A stretch of DNA of 64,000 bases from Chitinophagales bacterium (GCA_023957245.1 JAMLHJ010000001.1:333273-397272), one strand, 5' to 3'. Counted from the stretch's first letter, positions 7,428-17,010 are shown. The notes: generated from the sequence alone by a model not told the origin. Program-made: numbers and translations.

Positions 7428-8581
7428 TTTGTGTAACTACTTGGCAAGTTAACAATTCTTTCTTCCAACCATTCTGAGTTTTCTAAGTTATCCTTTTCAC
7501 AGTTTTGATACATAGGAAGTTTTGACATTAAAGTCCAAATAGGTCTTGTCATTACTCCATTCCCATTAGTATCTTTTAAAAACGCATCTCTTTCTTGAAT
7601 ATTATTCAACTGAATAGCATTCAACCAATAGTTACTTTTTGTTCCTACTGGTTCTGTTTTGAATTCAATATTTGAATCTTTAAAAAACTCTATATACTTC
7701 TCAGTCAAGGCTCTCTTGCCTTTTAAAAACTCTTGAAGTTGCTCTAACTGAGCGCAAGCCAATGCAGCATTTAGATTAGGCATTCTATAATTATACCCCA
7801 CTTCATCGTGGAAAAACAAATAAGGATGTGCTTTCTTAGCAGTAGTAGAAACATGTTTTGCTCTCAATCCAATGGCTTCATCATTGGTAATTAAAGCTCC
7901 TCCTCCCCCACATGTCACTGTCTTATTTCCATTGAAACTAAATGTTCCAATTTTCCCAAATGTTCCAGTATGTTGATTTTCTACATAACTTCCTAAAGAC
8001 TCAGCTGCATCTTCAATAACAGGGAGATTATATTGATCTGCAATTTCAATTAAAGATTCAATTCTTACTGGATGACCAAAAGTATGCATTGGCAAGATTG
8101 CAGCTACTCTTTTGTGCGAGACTTTGCTATAATTTTGTCCATCCTTCTGATAGGTACTATTTTCAAGATATGTTTTTAAAGCCTCTGGAGAAAGCCCCAT
8201 TGTATCTCTATCAACATCAACAAAAACAGGTTCCGCCCCAGCATGTGCAATAGCATTAGCTGTAGCAACAAACGTAAGAGATTGGGTGATGACGAGTTCA
8301 TCTCTTTGAACACCAGCCATTATCAATGCCAAATGAAGAGCCGTTGTTCCATTGACAGTAGCTATTACATATTTTGCTCCTGTAATATCTTTCATCATTT
8401 CCTCAAACCGTGTAACATAAGCACCCACTGATGAAACAAAGGTAGATTCTATTGTTTCTAAGACATATTTTTTCTCATTCCCTCCAAAGTGAGGAGCATG
8501 TAAAGGAATAAATTCCTTGGGTTCATTAAATGCATTTCGGATAAAATCTATTACTTCCGTATTAGTTATTAATCTAGACAT
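7424..8581 (-). CDS. legC: LegC-family PLP aminotransferase
   Basis: A 385-residue DegT/DnrJ/EryC1-type sugar aminotransferase closely matching the LegC pattern. Seen: FIPLHAPHFGGNEKKYV near the N-terminus, GTTALHLAL for cofactor phosphate binding, VIEDAAESLGS with the PLP-ring Asp, and SFNGNKTVTCGGGGAL containing the Schiff-base lysine. LegC transfers an amino group to the 4-keto sugar produced by LegB. The gene overlaps legB upstream by 8 bases and legH downstream by 4 bases, so the three are translated as one unit. Length is normal for the family. Confidence 0.88.
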   Translation of the reverse strand: MSRLITNTEVIDFIRNAFNEPKEFIPLHAPHFGGNEKKYVLETIESTFVSSVGAYVTRFEEMMKDITGAKYVIATVNGTTALHLALIMAGVQRDELVITQSLTFVATANAIAHAGAEPVFVDVDRDTMGLSPEALKTYLENSTYQKDGQNYSKVSHKRVAAILPMHTFGHPVRIESLIEIADQYNLPVIEDAAESLGSYVENQHTGTFGKIGTFSFNGNKTVTCGGGGALITNDEAIGLRAKHVSTTAKKAHPYLFFHDEVGYNYRMPNLNAALACAQLEQLQEFLKGKRALTEKYIEFFKDSNIEFKTEPVGTKSNYWLNAIQLNNIQERDAFLKDTNGNGVMTRPIWTLMSKLPMYQNCEKDNLENSEWLEERIVNLPSSYTK

Positions 8582-9572
8582 TGTATATATTGGCTTTATA
8601 TCCAGCTAAATTTTTAGGGTCTTTAAACCATTCAATAGTTTCTGCAATTCCTTGTTGTAAAGTATATTGAGGAGTCCAAGGTGTATGTTGTATAATTTTC
8701 TCATTTGAACCAAAGAGTCTAAAAACTTCTGATTTCTCAGGTCTTAACCTTTCTTGGTCTGTCACAATCTTTGCGTTAGGATTAATTTGATTAATTATAT
8801 TTTGAGCTAATTCACCTACAGAAATTTCAGAATTCGTAGCTATATTACAATCTTGCCCCACTAACTCATCACATTCTGCTATAGCACAAAAACCTTTGGC
8901 TGTATCTTTTACAAACAGTAAATCCCTAGTAGGAACAATATCTCCCAATTTTATCTCTTCATATCCATTTAATAATTGTGTGATGATTGTTGGAATGACA
9001 GCTCTAGCTGATTGCCTAGGTCCATAGGTATTAAATGGTCTAACAATAGTTATAGGAGTTTCAAAGCTTCTATAAAAAGATTCAGCAATACAATCTGCTC
9101 CAATTTTAGAAGCAGAATATGGCGATTGGGGTTGTCTAGGATGCAATTCTGTAATGGGTACAAATTGTGCTGTACCATAAACTTCTGATGTCGAGGTGAC
9201 TAATACTCGTTCCACATTCAAATCTCTAGCCGCTTGTATAATATTCAATGTACCTTTTACATTGGTATCAATATATGAATCCGGAGAATGATAGCTGAAC
9301 GGAATTGCAATCAAAGCAGCCAAGTGAAAGACAACATCAATATCTTTCATTGCAGTCCTTACTCCATTTGGATCCCTAATGTCGCCCGCAAAAACATCAA
9401 TTTTAGATAACGTCTCAGATGACAAGGTGTCCAACCATCCCCAAGTATTAAAAGAATTATAATATACAAATGCCCTTACTTGGCATCCTTTTCTTACCAA
9501 TTCTTCAGTCAAATGTGAGCCTATAAAACCATCTGCACCTGTTATTAAAACTCTTTTACCTACTAAATTCAT
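8574..9572 (-). CDS. legB: LegB-family NAD-dependent 4,6-dehydratase
   Basis: A 332-residue extended short-chain dehydrogenase. The N-terminal RVLITGADGFIGSHLTEEL binds NAD, TSTSEVYGTA and YSASKIGAD supply the Ser/Thr-Tyr-Lys catalytic set, and VRPFNTYGPRQS is the substrate loop. These motifs and the length agree with LegB, which dehydrates a nucleotide-activated GlcNAc (GDP- in Campylobacter) to the 4-keto-6-deoxy form. It is the first gene of the legB-legC-legH block, 22 bases downstream of the Gfo/Idh/MocA oxidoreductase gene. The nucleotide carried by the substrate cannot be read from the sequence; the PtmE-like gene nearby favours GDP. Confidence 0.87.
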   Translation of the reverse strand: MNLVGKRVLITGADGFIGSHLTEELVRKGCQVRAFVYYNSFNTWGWLDTLSSETLSKIDVFAGDIRDPNGVRTAMKDIDVVFHLAALIAIPFSYHSPDSYIDTNVKGTLNIIQAARDLNVERVLVTSTSEVYGTAQFVPITELHPRQPQSPYSASKIGADCIAESFYRSFETPITIVRPFNTYGPRQSARAVIPTIITQLLNGYEEIKLGDIVPTRDLLFVKDTAKGFCAIAECDELVGQDCNIATNSEISVGELAQNIINQINPNAKIVTDQERLRPEKSEVFRLFGSNEKIIQHTPWTPQYTLQQGIAETIEWFKDPKNLAGYKANIYNV

Positions 9573-9594
9573 CTCTTAAATCTACTTTCTTTTA

Positions 9595-10464
9595 TTATCT
9601 CATTTTACTCACTATTTCAATTGATTTTCTTACCTGATCTATTCTAAAGCCTCGACCACATAAAATCTCTAAATAGCTTTGCGTATGCAAGTTATGAAAT
9701 CCATTATCAAATTCTATTTTTCTTTCATCAATTTCTAGCAATCGATAACTATTTACATTCATATCATTCAGGTCATCTCTATCTATACTCAAGAACCAAT
9801 TGACTTCTGCACGCTGAAATTTCAAGATGCCAGAAATCTTATTCTTTTCGTTCACAATAATCTTATTAGATAGAACTTCTCCAAATAGCCAAATTAATAA
9901 ATCAAAAAGATGAATTCCAATATTTGTAGCCAGTCCACCAGATTTACTCACATCTCCTTTCCAACTATAATGATACCAATTGCCACGTGGTGTAATATAT
10001 TCTAATTTGACCTTATGAAATTTTTGTGTATTCTCTAACTCCTTTTTGAGTGATTGCAATATAGGTTGAAGACGCAATTGCAAAATTGTAAATACCTTTT
10101 TCCCACTTTGAATTTCTGCTTCTCTAATAGCTTCAACATTATGAGGGTTGAGAACTAAAGGTTTCTCACATATCACATCTGCACCCAAACTTAATCCCAA
10201 GCGTATATGACTATCATGCAAATAATTGGGAGTACACACAACAAAATAATCTATTCCTTGACCTTCATTTTTAAGTTTGACTAAGTATCTTTCGAATCTC
10301 TCGAACTCTGTGAAAAAAGCAGCTTCTGGAAAATATTGATCTAATATTCCTACCGAATCACTTTTATCCATTGCTGCCACTAGCACATTCCCAGTTTCTT
10401 GGATGGCCTTTAAATGTCTAGGGGCAACATATCCCGCAACTCCTATGATAGCAAATCTTTTCAT
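9595..10464 (-). CDS. wbpB: WbpB/WlbA-like nucleotide-sugar 3-dehydrogenase
   Basis: A 289-residue Gfo/Idh/MocA oxidoreductase. FAIIGVAGYVAPRHLKAI is the NAD-binding start, ICEKPLVLN carries the EKP motif, and GGLATNIGIHLFDLLIWLFG contains the conserved His region. WbpB/WlbA oxidises UDP-GlcNAcA at C3 so that an aminotransferase can place an amino group there. The assignment rests on the order wbpE-wbpD-wbpB seen here. The start codon overlaps the wbpD stop as TAATG. The 6-dehydrogenase WbpA that would supply the substrate is not in the window. Other Gfo/Idh/MocA roles are possible if the context is ignored. Confidence 0.78.
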   Translation of the reverse strand: MKRFAIIGVAGYVAPRHLKAIQETGNVLVAAMDKSDSVGILDQYFPEAAFFTEFERFERYLVKLKNEGQGIDYFVVCTPNYLHDSHIRLGLSLGADVICEKPLVLNPHNVEAIREAEIQSGKKVFTILQLRLQPILQSLKKELENTQKFHKVKLEYITPRGNWYHYSWKGDVSKSGGLATNIGIHLFDLLIWLFGEVLSNKIIVNEKNKISGILKFQRAEVNWFLSIDRDDLNDMNVNSYRLLEIDERKIEFDNGFHNLHTQSYLEILCGRGFRIDQVRKSIEIVSKMR

Positions 10465-11054
10465 TATGCTATTGATTCTAAAATTTTCACTTCTCCATTA
10501 ATAAGTTGATAAGTCCAGCCACTTTCAACACAGGTAGCAAGCCCCAAATCATCAAACTCTAATTTCTGACCATGTGCGCTAATCCAATAAAGATGTCTTG
10601 CTGGACTACCTACTACTAAAGAAAAATCTTTTACTTCTTTGGTAACAACACTTCCAGCACCAACCATTGCATATTGACCTACTGTATTACCACATATAAT
10701 AGTTGCATTCGCTCCGATACTAGCCCCCTTTTTGATTAGAGTAGGCTTAAATTCTTCTTTCCTTTCAATAAATGCTCTAGGATTAATCACATTTGTAAAT
10801 ACGCATGATGGTCCCAAAAAGACATCATCTTCACATATTACCCCTTCATAGAGAGAAACATTATTCTGAACTTTAACTCTATCTCCTATTTGAACATGAT
10901 GTCCTATAAACACATTTTGCCCTAAAACACACTCCTTTCCTATACGAGCAGTGTTCATCACATGACAAAAATGCCAAATTTTAGATTTTACTCCTATTTG
11001 AGCACCCTCATCAATTATAGCAGAAGCATGTACAAAATAACTTTTTTCAGACAT
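10464..11054 (-). CDS. wbpD: WbpD/WlbB-like N-acetyltransferase
   Basis: A 196-residue left-handed beta-helix acetyltransferase. Hexapeptide repeats run through most of the protein (AIIDEGAQIGVKSKIWHFCH, GQNVFIGHHVQIGD, GANATIICGNTVGQYAMVGA), and the C-terminus ends in a short SAHGQKLEF segment typical of WbpD/WlbB. The enzyme acetylates the 3-amino group introduced by WbpE to give a 2,3-diacetamido uronic sugar. The gene overlaps wbpE upstream by 8 bases and wbpB downstream by one base. The full three-gene set makes this assignment stronger than the fold alone would allow. Confidence 0.83.
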   Translation of the reverse strand: MSEKSYFVHASAIIDEGAQIGVKSKIWHFCHVMNTARIGKECVLGQNVFIGHHVQIGDRVKVQNNVSLYEGVICEDDVFLGPSCVFTNVINPRAFIERKEEFKPTLIKKGASIGANATIICGNTVGQYAMVGAGSVVTKEVKDFSLVVGSPARHLYWISAHGQKLEFDDLGLATCVESGWTYQLINGEVKILESIA

Positions 11055-12171
11055 TAAAGAAGCTTTTTATTGTATCACAAATATAATCGATTTCCCCATC
11101 AGACATTTCTGTATGAATAGGCAGAGAAAGTACAGATTGACATAACCTTTCAGTGTTTTCTAAAAAGATATCTTGAAAATATGCTTTTTGTCTATAGATT
11201 GGCATTGGGTAATAAATAACAGAAGGAATATTTTTACTTTTTAGAAAGATTTGCAATTGATTTCTTGTATCCTCATTATCTAACACAATAGTATATTGAT
11301 GAAACACATGTGTAGAAGATGCTATTCTTTTAGGTACTTGAATCACAGAAATAGAATTCAAATTATCATCATATTTCTTTGCAACATACTGCCTAGCCAC
11401 TGTAAAATCTTTGAGATATTTCAATTTCACATTTAATATTGCTGCTTGAATGGTATCTAATCTTGAATTTACCCCGATTATATCATGAATATACTTTGAA
11501 GATTGACCATGATTAGCTATCATTTTTATCTTTTTTGCCCAATTTTCATTCTGAGTAAAAACTGCACCTCCGTCACCATAAGCACCTAAGTTTTTTGAAG
11601 GAAAAAAAGATGTAGTACTTATATGTCCTATTGTACCCGAATATTTTAATTGCCCATCAATCACACATTGAGCTCCGATAGCTTGTGCATTATCTTCAAT
11701 GACGAAAAGATTTCTTTCGTTTGCCCAATTCATGAATTCTTCCATTTTAGCAGATTGGCCATAAAGGTGTACAACTATAATAGCTTTACAATCAGGAGTA
11801 TATACTGCATCAATATGGGTGGTATCTGGCATAAAATATCTTTCATCTACATCACAATACACAGGTTTCAATCCTAATAATTTTAAAACCTCCACACAAG
11901 CTATATAGGTAAATGCCGGTACTATTACTTTATCACCTTTCTGAAGATTTAAAGCCATCAATGCCAACATTAATGCATCTGTACCATTACCGCAAGAAAT
12001 TACATGCTTGGACGAAAGATATTGCCCTAATTTTTGTTCAAAATCTCTAACAGCTTTTCCTTGAATAAAATCAGCAGATTGAAGACAACCATTAATTGAT
12101 TTATCAATTTCACAAGATAATCGTTGATATTGTCTTTGCAAATCAACCATTTGAATTTTTGGCAATGTCAT
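11047..12171 (-). CDS. wbpE: WbpE/WlbC-like PLP aminotransferase
   Basis: A 374-residue DegT/DnrJ/EryC1 aminotransferase. Signature segments are MVDLQRQYQRL near the start, GNGTDALMLAL for cofactor binding, VIEDNAQAIGA with the ring-binding Asp, and SFFPSKNLGAYGDGGAV with the PLP lysine. The MVDL start and the SFFPSKNLG motif are those of WbpE/WlbC, which aminate C3 of UDP-3-keto-GlcNAcA. It is the first sugar gene of the minus-strand cluster, 36 bases after tag. No clear promoter was found in that gap, so it may be read through from tag. Confidence 0.83.
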   Translation of the reverse strand: MTLPKIQMVDLQRQYQRLSCEIDKSINGCLQSADFIQGKAVRDFEQKLGQYLSSKHVISCGNGTDALMLALMALNLQKGDKVIVPAFTYIACVEVLKLLGLKPVYCDVDERYFMPDTTHIDAVYTPDCKAIIVVHLYGQSAKMEEFMNWANERNLFVIEDNAQAIGAQCVIDGQLKYSGTIGHISTTSFFPSKNLGAYGDGGAVFTQNENWAKKIKMIANHGQSSKYIHDIIGVNSRLDTIQAAILNVKLKYLKDFTVARQYVAKKYDDNLNSISVIQVPKRIASSTHVFHQYTIVLDNEDTRNQLQIFLKSKNIPSVIYYPMPIYRQKAYFQDIFLENTERLCQSVLSLPIHTEMSDGEIDYICDTIKSFFNV

Positions 12172-12207
12172 CTAAATCCTTTAAAATAATAAAAATACAT
12201 TTTTCAT

Positions 12208-12768
12208 TCAAACTCCTGATTTAAAACATGTTTTGACATGGTCATTCACCATTCCTATTGCTTGCATATATGCATAAACTATCGTGCTACCAACAAATGT
12301 AAATCCTCGCTTCTTCAAATCCTTGCTAATAGTGTCTGAAAGATGAGTACTAGCAGGAACTTCTGCTAAAGATTCAAAATGATTAACAATAGGTTGACCG
12401 TCAACAAATCCCCATAAATAATTGGAGAAAGAACCAAATTCCTCTTGTACTTCAATAAATTTCACAGCATTCTTTATTGCAGCATTTATTTTTAATCTAT
12501 TTCGAATGATACTCTCATCAGTCATTAATTCTTCTACCTTTTCTTCTGTAAATAAGGCTACTTTATGATAATCAAAATTAGCAAATGCCTTTCGATAACC
12601 TTCTCTCCTTTTCAAAATTGTTATCCAGCTTAATCCAGCTTGAGCACTTTCCAAAATCAGAAATTCAAAAAGAATATTATCATCATATTGAGGAACGCCC
12701 CATTCGTCATCATGATAAGCCATATACAAATCTGAACTTAAACACCAAGAGCATCTTTCTTTTTCCAT
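12208..12768 (-). CDS. tag: DNA-3-methyladenine glycosylase I
   Basis: A 186-residue Tag-family base-excision glycosylase that removes 3-methyladenine from alkylated DNA. The zinc snap is complete: Cys6, His19, His177 and Cys181 correspond to the four ligands of the Escherichia coli enzyme. The YHDDEWGVP segment and LSWITILKRREGYRKAFANF, with the conserved pocket residues, are present. The start is the ATG at 12768, 62 bases from a divergent RNA methyltransferase gene. It precedes the glycan genes on the same strand but has no functional link to them. Confidence 0.93.
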   Translation of the reverse strand: MEKERCSWCLSSDLYMAYHDDEWGVPQYDDNILFEFLILESAQAGLSWITILKRREGYRKAFANFDYHKVALFTEEKVEELMTDESIIRNRLKINAAIKNAVKFIEVQEEFGSFSNYLWGFVDGQPIVNHFESLAEVPASTHLSDTISKDLKKRGFTFVGSTIVYAYMQAIGMVNDHVKTCFKSGV

Positions 12769-12805
12769 TATTTAAAAATAGTAAAGGATTGAAGAAAAAT
12801 GCTTG

Positions 12806-12813
12806 TATTTTTG
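12806..12813 (+). promoter_or_regulatory. Bacteroidota -7 box TATTTTTG
   Basis: It matches TAnnTTTG, the established Bacteroidota primary-sigma -7 element, 17 bases before the RNA methyltransferase ATG. A TTG lies 14 bases upstream, shorter than the usual spacing, so the -33 element is uncertain. Confidence 0.5.
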
Positions 12814-12830
12814 ACATTTAATTCAATATT

Positions 12831-13625
12831 ATGTCTTTTGCGATAAGCAGCTTACAAAACAAACGTCTAAAAGAACTTCGACTTCTGATGGAAAAATCTA
12901 AGGAAAGAAGAGAGACAGGAATGTTTGTCATAGATGGCTGGAAGGAAATATTAATGGCAAAAGACGCTGGATACTATATCAGACAATTATTTATAAGAGA
13001 TGGCTCAACCTATAAAAAAGAAATAGATGAGATATGGCCAGAAGATCGTCCAGATAGTGTATTAGTTTTTAGAGATATTTTTGACAAACTATCATATAGA
13101 GGTGTTACTTCTGGAGCAATAGCTATTGCCGAATCTAAAGAACACAATATTCAATCCATTCAACTTCGCCCCAATCCTATTATTTTAGTGATTGATGCAG
13201 TAGAAAAACCTGGTAATTTAGGTGCAATTATCCGCACTGCAGATGCTACCAATATTGATGCTGTTATTTGTTGCGACACTGCTACAGATATTTACAATGC
13301 CAATATTATTCGTTCAAGTGTAGGTTGCATTTTTAGTGTGCCTATTGCTGTAGCTTCAAGAGAAAATGCTATCCAATGGTTAAAAGATAATAATATTCAA
13401 ATCTTCACTACCTCTCTAAAAGCTTCGCTACCTTATACTCAACTCAATTATAATCAAGCAACTGCTTTTGTACTAGGCACAGAGGCTTCTGGCGTAAATC
13501 CTATTTGGGAAGAGAGTTCCAATCAAAATATCATACTTCCTATGTTGGGAAAAAATGATTCTCTAAATGTTTCCAATACAGCCGCAGTATTATTATATGA
13601 AGCATTAAGGCAAAGAAGTCAATAA
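12831..13625 (+). CDS. SpoU/TrmH-family RNA 2'-O-methyltransferase
   Basis: A 264-residue SPOUT methyltransferase. An N-terminal substrate-binding domain (ISSLQNKRLKELRLLMEKSK) precedes the knotted catalytic domain. The three SpoU motifs are clear: EKPGNLGAIIRTADA, FVLGTEASGV and LPMLGKNDSLNVSNTAAVLL. Members use S-adenosylmethionine to methylate ribose in 23S rRNA or tRNA; the target here cannot be chosen between RlmB-like rRNA and TrmH-like tRNA sites. It is a single gene, divergent from tag. Confidence 0.88.
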   Translation: MSFAISSLQNKRLKELRLLMEKSKERRETGMFVIDGWKEILMAKDAGYYIRQLFIRDGSTYKKEIDEIWPEDRPDSVLVFRDIFDKLSYRGVTSGAIAIAESKEHNIQSIQLRPNPIILVIDAVEKPGNLGAIIRTADATNIDAVICCDTATDIYNANIIRSSVGCIFSVPIAVASRENAIQWLKDNNIQIFTTSLKASLPYTQLNYNQATAFVLGTEASGVNPIWEESSNQNIILPMLGKNDSLNVSNTAAVLLYEALRQRSQ

Positions 13626-13787
13626 TGAAAATATCAACTTTAATCATCTTCTAATTGAATTTATAGACTATGATTTTTAAAATTATATCTTAATTTTTTC
13701 AAAAAAAGTAAAAAATACAATTACTAATTTTTAAGAAATCCAATAATTGAAGTAGTATTTATCTATTTTCGTTTTAAGAAAATATTT

Positions 13788-15386
13788 ATGATAGTAGATT
13801 TCTTAGTCATTGGTTCAGGTATAGCTGGACTATCTTGTGCACTAAAAATAGCTGAAAAATTCCCAGAAAAAAAGGTTCTGATTCTAACCAAAGGAAATGA
13901 AGATGAAAGTAACACCAAATATGCTCAAGGAGGAATTGCAGTAGTTACTGACTTCGTAAAAGATAATTTTGAAAAGCATATTGAAGATACACTTATAGCA
14001 GGTGATGGATTATGCAATAAAGAAATTGTAGAAATAGTCGTCAAAGAAGGTAGAACTAGAGTCGATGAACTCATCCATTGGGGTACACATTTTGATAAAA
14101 ACGATGAAGGTTCTTATAAACTAGGTAAAGAAGGGGGACATTCTGAAAATCGTGTTTTACATCATAAAGATATTACAGGATTTGAAATTGAACGTGCATT
14201 GCTTACAGCTGTTCATAAAAAGGAAAATATAGAAATGTCTTCTCAACATTTTGTAATTGACTTGATTACTCAACATCATTTGGGAAGGATTATCACTAGA
14301 GCCACTAAGGATATCAAATGTTACGGAGTATATGTACTCAACAAAAACACCAATCATATAGAAAAAATCCTTTCAAAAACTACGATTTTAGCTACAGGAG
14401 GATTTGGACAAGTATATAAAAGCACAACCAATCCTATTATAGCAACTGGTGATGGTGTAGCGATGGTTTATCGTGCAAAAGGAAGAGTTGGAAATATGGA
14501 ATTTGTACAATTTCATCCTACTGCATTATATGAACCAGCTGTCAGCCCTTCATTTTTAATCACTGAAGCAGTACGTGGAGACGGAGGTATATTAAGAAAT
14601 CAAGGAGGTGAAGCTTTTATGGAAAGATATGATCCTCGAAAATCTTTAGCACCTAGAGATATTGTTGCAAGAGCCATAGACCATGAAATGAAAATACATG
14701 GACATGACTTTGTATATCTTGATTGCAGACACATGGAACAAGAAAATTTCAAACATCACTTTCCTAATATTTATAAAAAGTGCCAATCTATTGGCATTGA
14801 TGTATTTGAAGATATGATTCCAGTTGTTCCAGCACAACATTATGCTTGTGGAGGAATTGAAGTTGATGAATATGGAAGAACCTCTATACAAAATCTTTAT
14901 GCTTGTGGAGAATGTAGCAACACAGGACTCCATGGCGCAAATAGATTAGCCTCTAATTCCCTATTAGAAGCTATAGTATTTTCTCACAGAATTTTTGAGC
15001 ATGCTTCTTCTATTATTGAACAAATAGAGGACTTTGAAGATATTTTCCCAGAATGGAATGCAGATGGCACTTCTCACCCTAAGGAAATGGTGATGATTAC
15101 TCAGAGTATGAGAGAGCTAAAAGACCTTATGAGTAGTTATGTAGGAATAGTTCGTAACAATATCCGATTAAAAAGAGCACAAGAAAGACTTTATTTGCTA
15201 TTCAAAGAAACTGAAGAAATGTACAATACGACTACTATTTCTCCTCAGTTATGTGAGCTTAGAAACCTTATTACTGTTGGGTATCTGATTGTAAGAAGTG
15301 CTTTGTTGAGAAAAGAAAGTAGAGGTCTTCATTATACAACAGACTATCTAACTAAAAAACCTGTCGCAGAACAATCTTTGTTATAG
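13788..15386 (+). CDS. nadB: L-aspartate oxidase
   Basis: A 532-residue flavoprotein for the first step of de novo NAD synthesis, oxidising L-aspartate to iminoaspartate for quinolinate synthase. The FAD-binding GSGIAGLSCAL sits at about residue 9. TKYAQGGIAVV, HSENRVLHHKDITG, EFVQFHPTAL and SLAPRDIVARAID follow the aspartate oxidase rather than the succinate dehydrogenase pattern. The C-terminal helical domain ends RKESRGLHYTTDY. Length is typical. nadA and nadC are not in the window. It is flanked by gaps of 162 and 243 bases and appears monocistronic. Confidence 0.94.
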   Translation: MIVDFLVIGSGIAGLSCALKIAEKFPEKKVLILTKGNEDESNTKYAQGGIAVVTDFVKDNFEKHIEDTLIAGDGLCNKEIVEIVVKEGRTRVDELIHWGTHFDKNDEGSYKLGKEGGHSENRVLHHKDITGFEIERALLTAVHKKENIEMSSQHFVIDLITQHHLGRIITRATKDIKCYGVYVLNKNTNHIEKILSKTTILATGGFGQVYKSTTNPIIATGDGVAMVYRAKGRVGNMEFVQFHPTALYEPAVSPSFLITEAVRGDGGILRNQGGEAFMERYDPRKSLAPRDIVARAIDHEMKIHGHDFVYLDCRHMEQENFKHHFPNIYKKCQSIGIDVFEDMIPVVPAQHYACGGIEVDEYGRTSIQNLYACGECSNTGLHGANRLASNSLLEAIVFSHRIFEHASSIIEQIEDFEDIFPEWNADGTSHPKEMVMITQSMRELKDLMSSYVGIVRNNIRLKRAQERLYLLFKETEEMYNTTTISPQLCELRNLITVGYLIVRSALLRKESRGLHYTTDYLTKKPVAEQSLL

Positions 15387-15629
15387 CTAATGGATTATAT
15401 CCACCTAAAAGACAACTAGACAATGAGTTTAAAATAATTGTTTCTTTATTTTTCTTAAAAAAGGAATACTATTCTCATCAATATATTTTCATGAATACTG
15501 AGTATTTTACTTATTTCCTATATTGAACCTTTCTGAAAATTTATTAAATATCTGAACAGTCTATTTTTAGTAATTTAAGGAAAAACTATTAGTTATATTT
15601 ATCATCAAGACATTACTTTATATCGACTG

Positions 15630-16931
15630 ATGCTCATCAAATTTTTTAATAAGATATATCATTTCATCATTAGCAGAAAAGATTTTAGAATCTTATTATT
15701 TACTATTCTCATATTTTACCCTTTTATGTTTTATTATGGGTATTATAAGATTGGAATATCTGCTATTGGATACCATACTAACCTAATTATTCCGATATAC
15801 TTCATCGTCCTTTTTGATGTACTTGCTAAAAGAGTATCAAGAATATCCAAAATAGCTTCTCAAGGTAAATATTTCTTTACTGTAATATTTATTGTTGAAG
15901 CCTTTTTAATTACCTTAAATATTTTAGTAAATTATAAGCAGACTAAATTTGGGCAATATATTAGTGCTTATGATACTCACTTTGAAAATCAATATCATAC
16001 AAGTTATCCTTATGAAAAAATATCTATTTCCAATAGAGAGTTTTCTTTTAAGAGAACAGCAAATTCAATTGGACTCTCTGATAAAGAATGGGTAAAAGAA
16101 AAAAATAAAAATACAATTAGAATTATCTGTATAGGAGATTCTTTCACTGAAGGAGATGGTGTAAGTTTTGAAAAATCATACCCTCAAATACTTCAAAATC
16201 TTTTAAATGAAAAATATCAGAACATAGAAGTGTTCAATGCAGGGAAAAGAGGCTCAGACCCATTTTATAATTACAAACACCTAAAAGATATTCTAATAGA
16301 ATACCAACCTGATATTGTATTGCAATCCTTCACAACTAATGATTTTTATTTTGACTTTATTGTAAGAGGAGGCAATAAAAGATTTGCAAACAATAATAAA
16401 ATCACTTTTAGACATCAATATTGGTGGGAGCCTATCTATGCATCGAGTTTCATCTCTCAGATATTAATACAAACTTTGGGAGGATTTGATAGAAACTTGG
16501 TGAAAAGAAAAGAAATTCCTCAATTGACTAAAGAGATGCAAGGTGAAACAATAAAACTTTTTAAAGAATATAAAGAACTCTCAAAAAATAAGCATTTTAA
16601 ACTGATAGTATTTACCCTCCCTTTCTATATTGATTTTACAGATTTCAACATAGTAAAAAAGCTTTACAAGTATGACAATTTAGTATTTTACAATGAGTTT
16701 AAAAATGAATTTTCAAAAATTGGGCTTCCATTTTATAATCTTCAACCATGTTACGAAGGTCATTTTAAATCATCTAATACTGACCCCAGTGAGTACTATT
16801 GGAGTAGAGATGGGCATCACAATGACAAGGGTTATCATTTAATGGCGGAATGTATTGAAGATATTATTCTTGATGATATTCAATCCCTATCATTAAAAAA
16901 AGGTAGTATTAATAGCTTTAAGCTCAATTAA
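15630..16931 (+). CDS. membrane-anchored SGNH/GDSL hydrolase
   Basis: A 433-residue protein with three hydrophobic segments (about 20-38, 50-66 and 82-100) and then an extracytoplasmic SGNH hydrolase domain. GDSFTEG at 169-175 holds the nucleophile Ser, NAGKRGSDP the Gly region, FTTNDF the Asn, and DGHHN at 394-398 the Asp-His pair. Such proteins remove or transfer acyl groups on glycans or lipids. The presence of membrane segments suggests a cell-envelope substrate, but none can be named. No partner acyltransferase lies beside it, and the neighbours nadB and lysS are unrelated. Confidence 0.7.
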   Translation: MLIKFFNKIYHFIISRKDFRILLFTILIFYPFMFYYGYYKIGISAIGYHTNLIIPIYFIVLFDVLAKRVSRISKIASQGKYFFTVIFIVEAFLITLNILVNYKQTKFGQYISAYDTHFENQYHTSYPYEKISISNREFSFKRTANSIGLSDKEWVKEKNKNTIRIICIGDSFTEGDGVSFEKSYPQILQNLLNEKYQNIEVFNAGKRGSDPFYNYKHLKDILIEYQPDIVLQSFTTNDFYFDFIVRGGNKRFANNNKITFRHQYWWEPIYASSFISQILIQTLGGFDRNLVKRKEIPQLTKEMQGETIKLFKEYKELSKNKHFKLIVFTLPFYIDFTDFNIVKKLYKYDNLVFYNEFKNEFSKIGLPFYNLQPCYEGHFKSSNTDPSEYYWSRDGHHNDKGYHLMAECIEDIILDDIQSLSLKKGSINSFKLN

Positions 16932-17010
16932 TCATAATGAAGTATAGGCAATAGGCTTATCATTATATAAACATAAACTAGTATTCTCTCGCTTTTTTAA
17001 AACAAAGCAG

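Noticed and set aside
15387..15629. Hidden small gene or RNA in the nadB-SGNH gap
   Set aside because: No open frame with a start and protein-like content, no tRNA arms and no convincing hairpin were seen.
16932..16980. Hairpin behind the SGNH hydrolase gene
   Set aside because: Only the outer seven bases pair well, the inner part is mismatched and no T-run follows, so it was not called a terminator.
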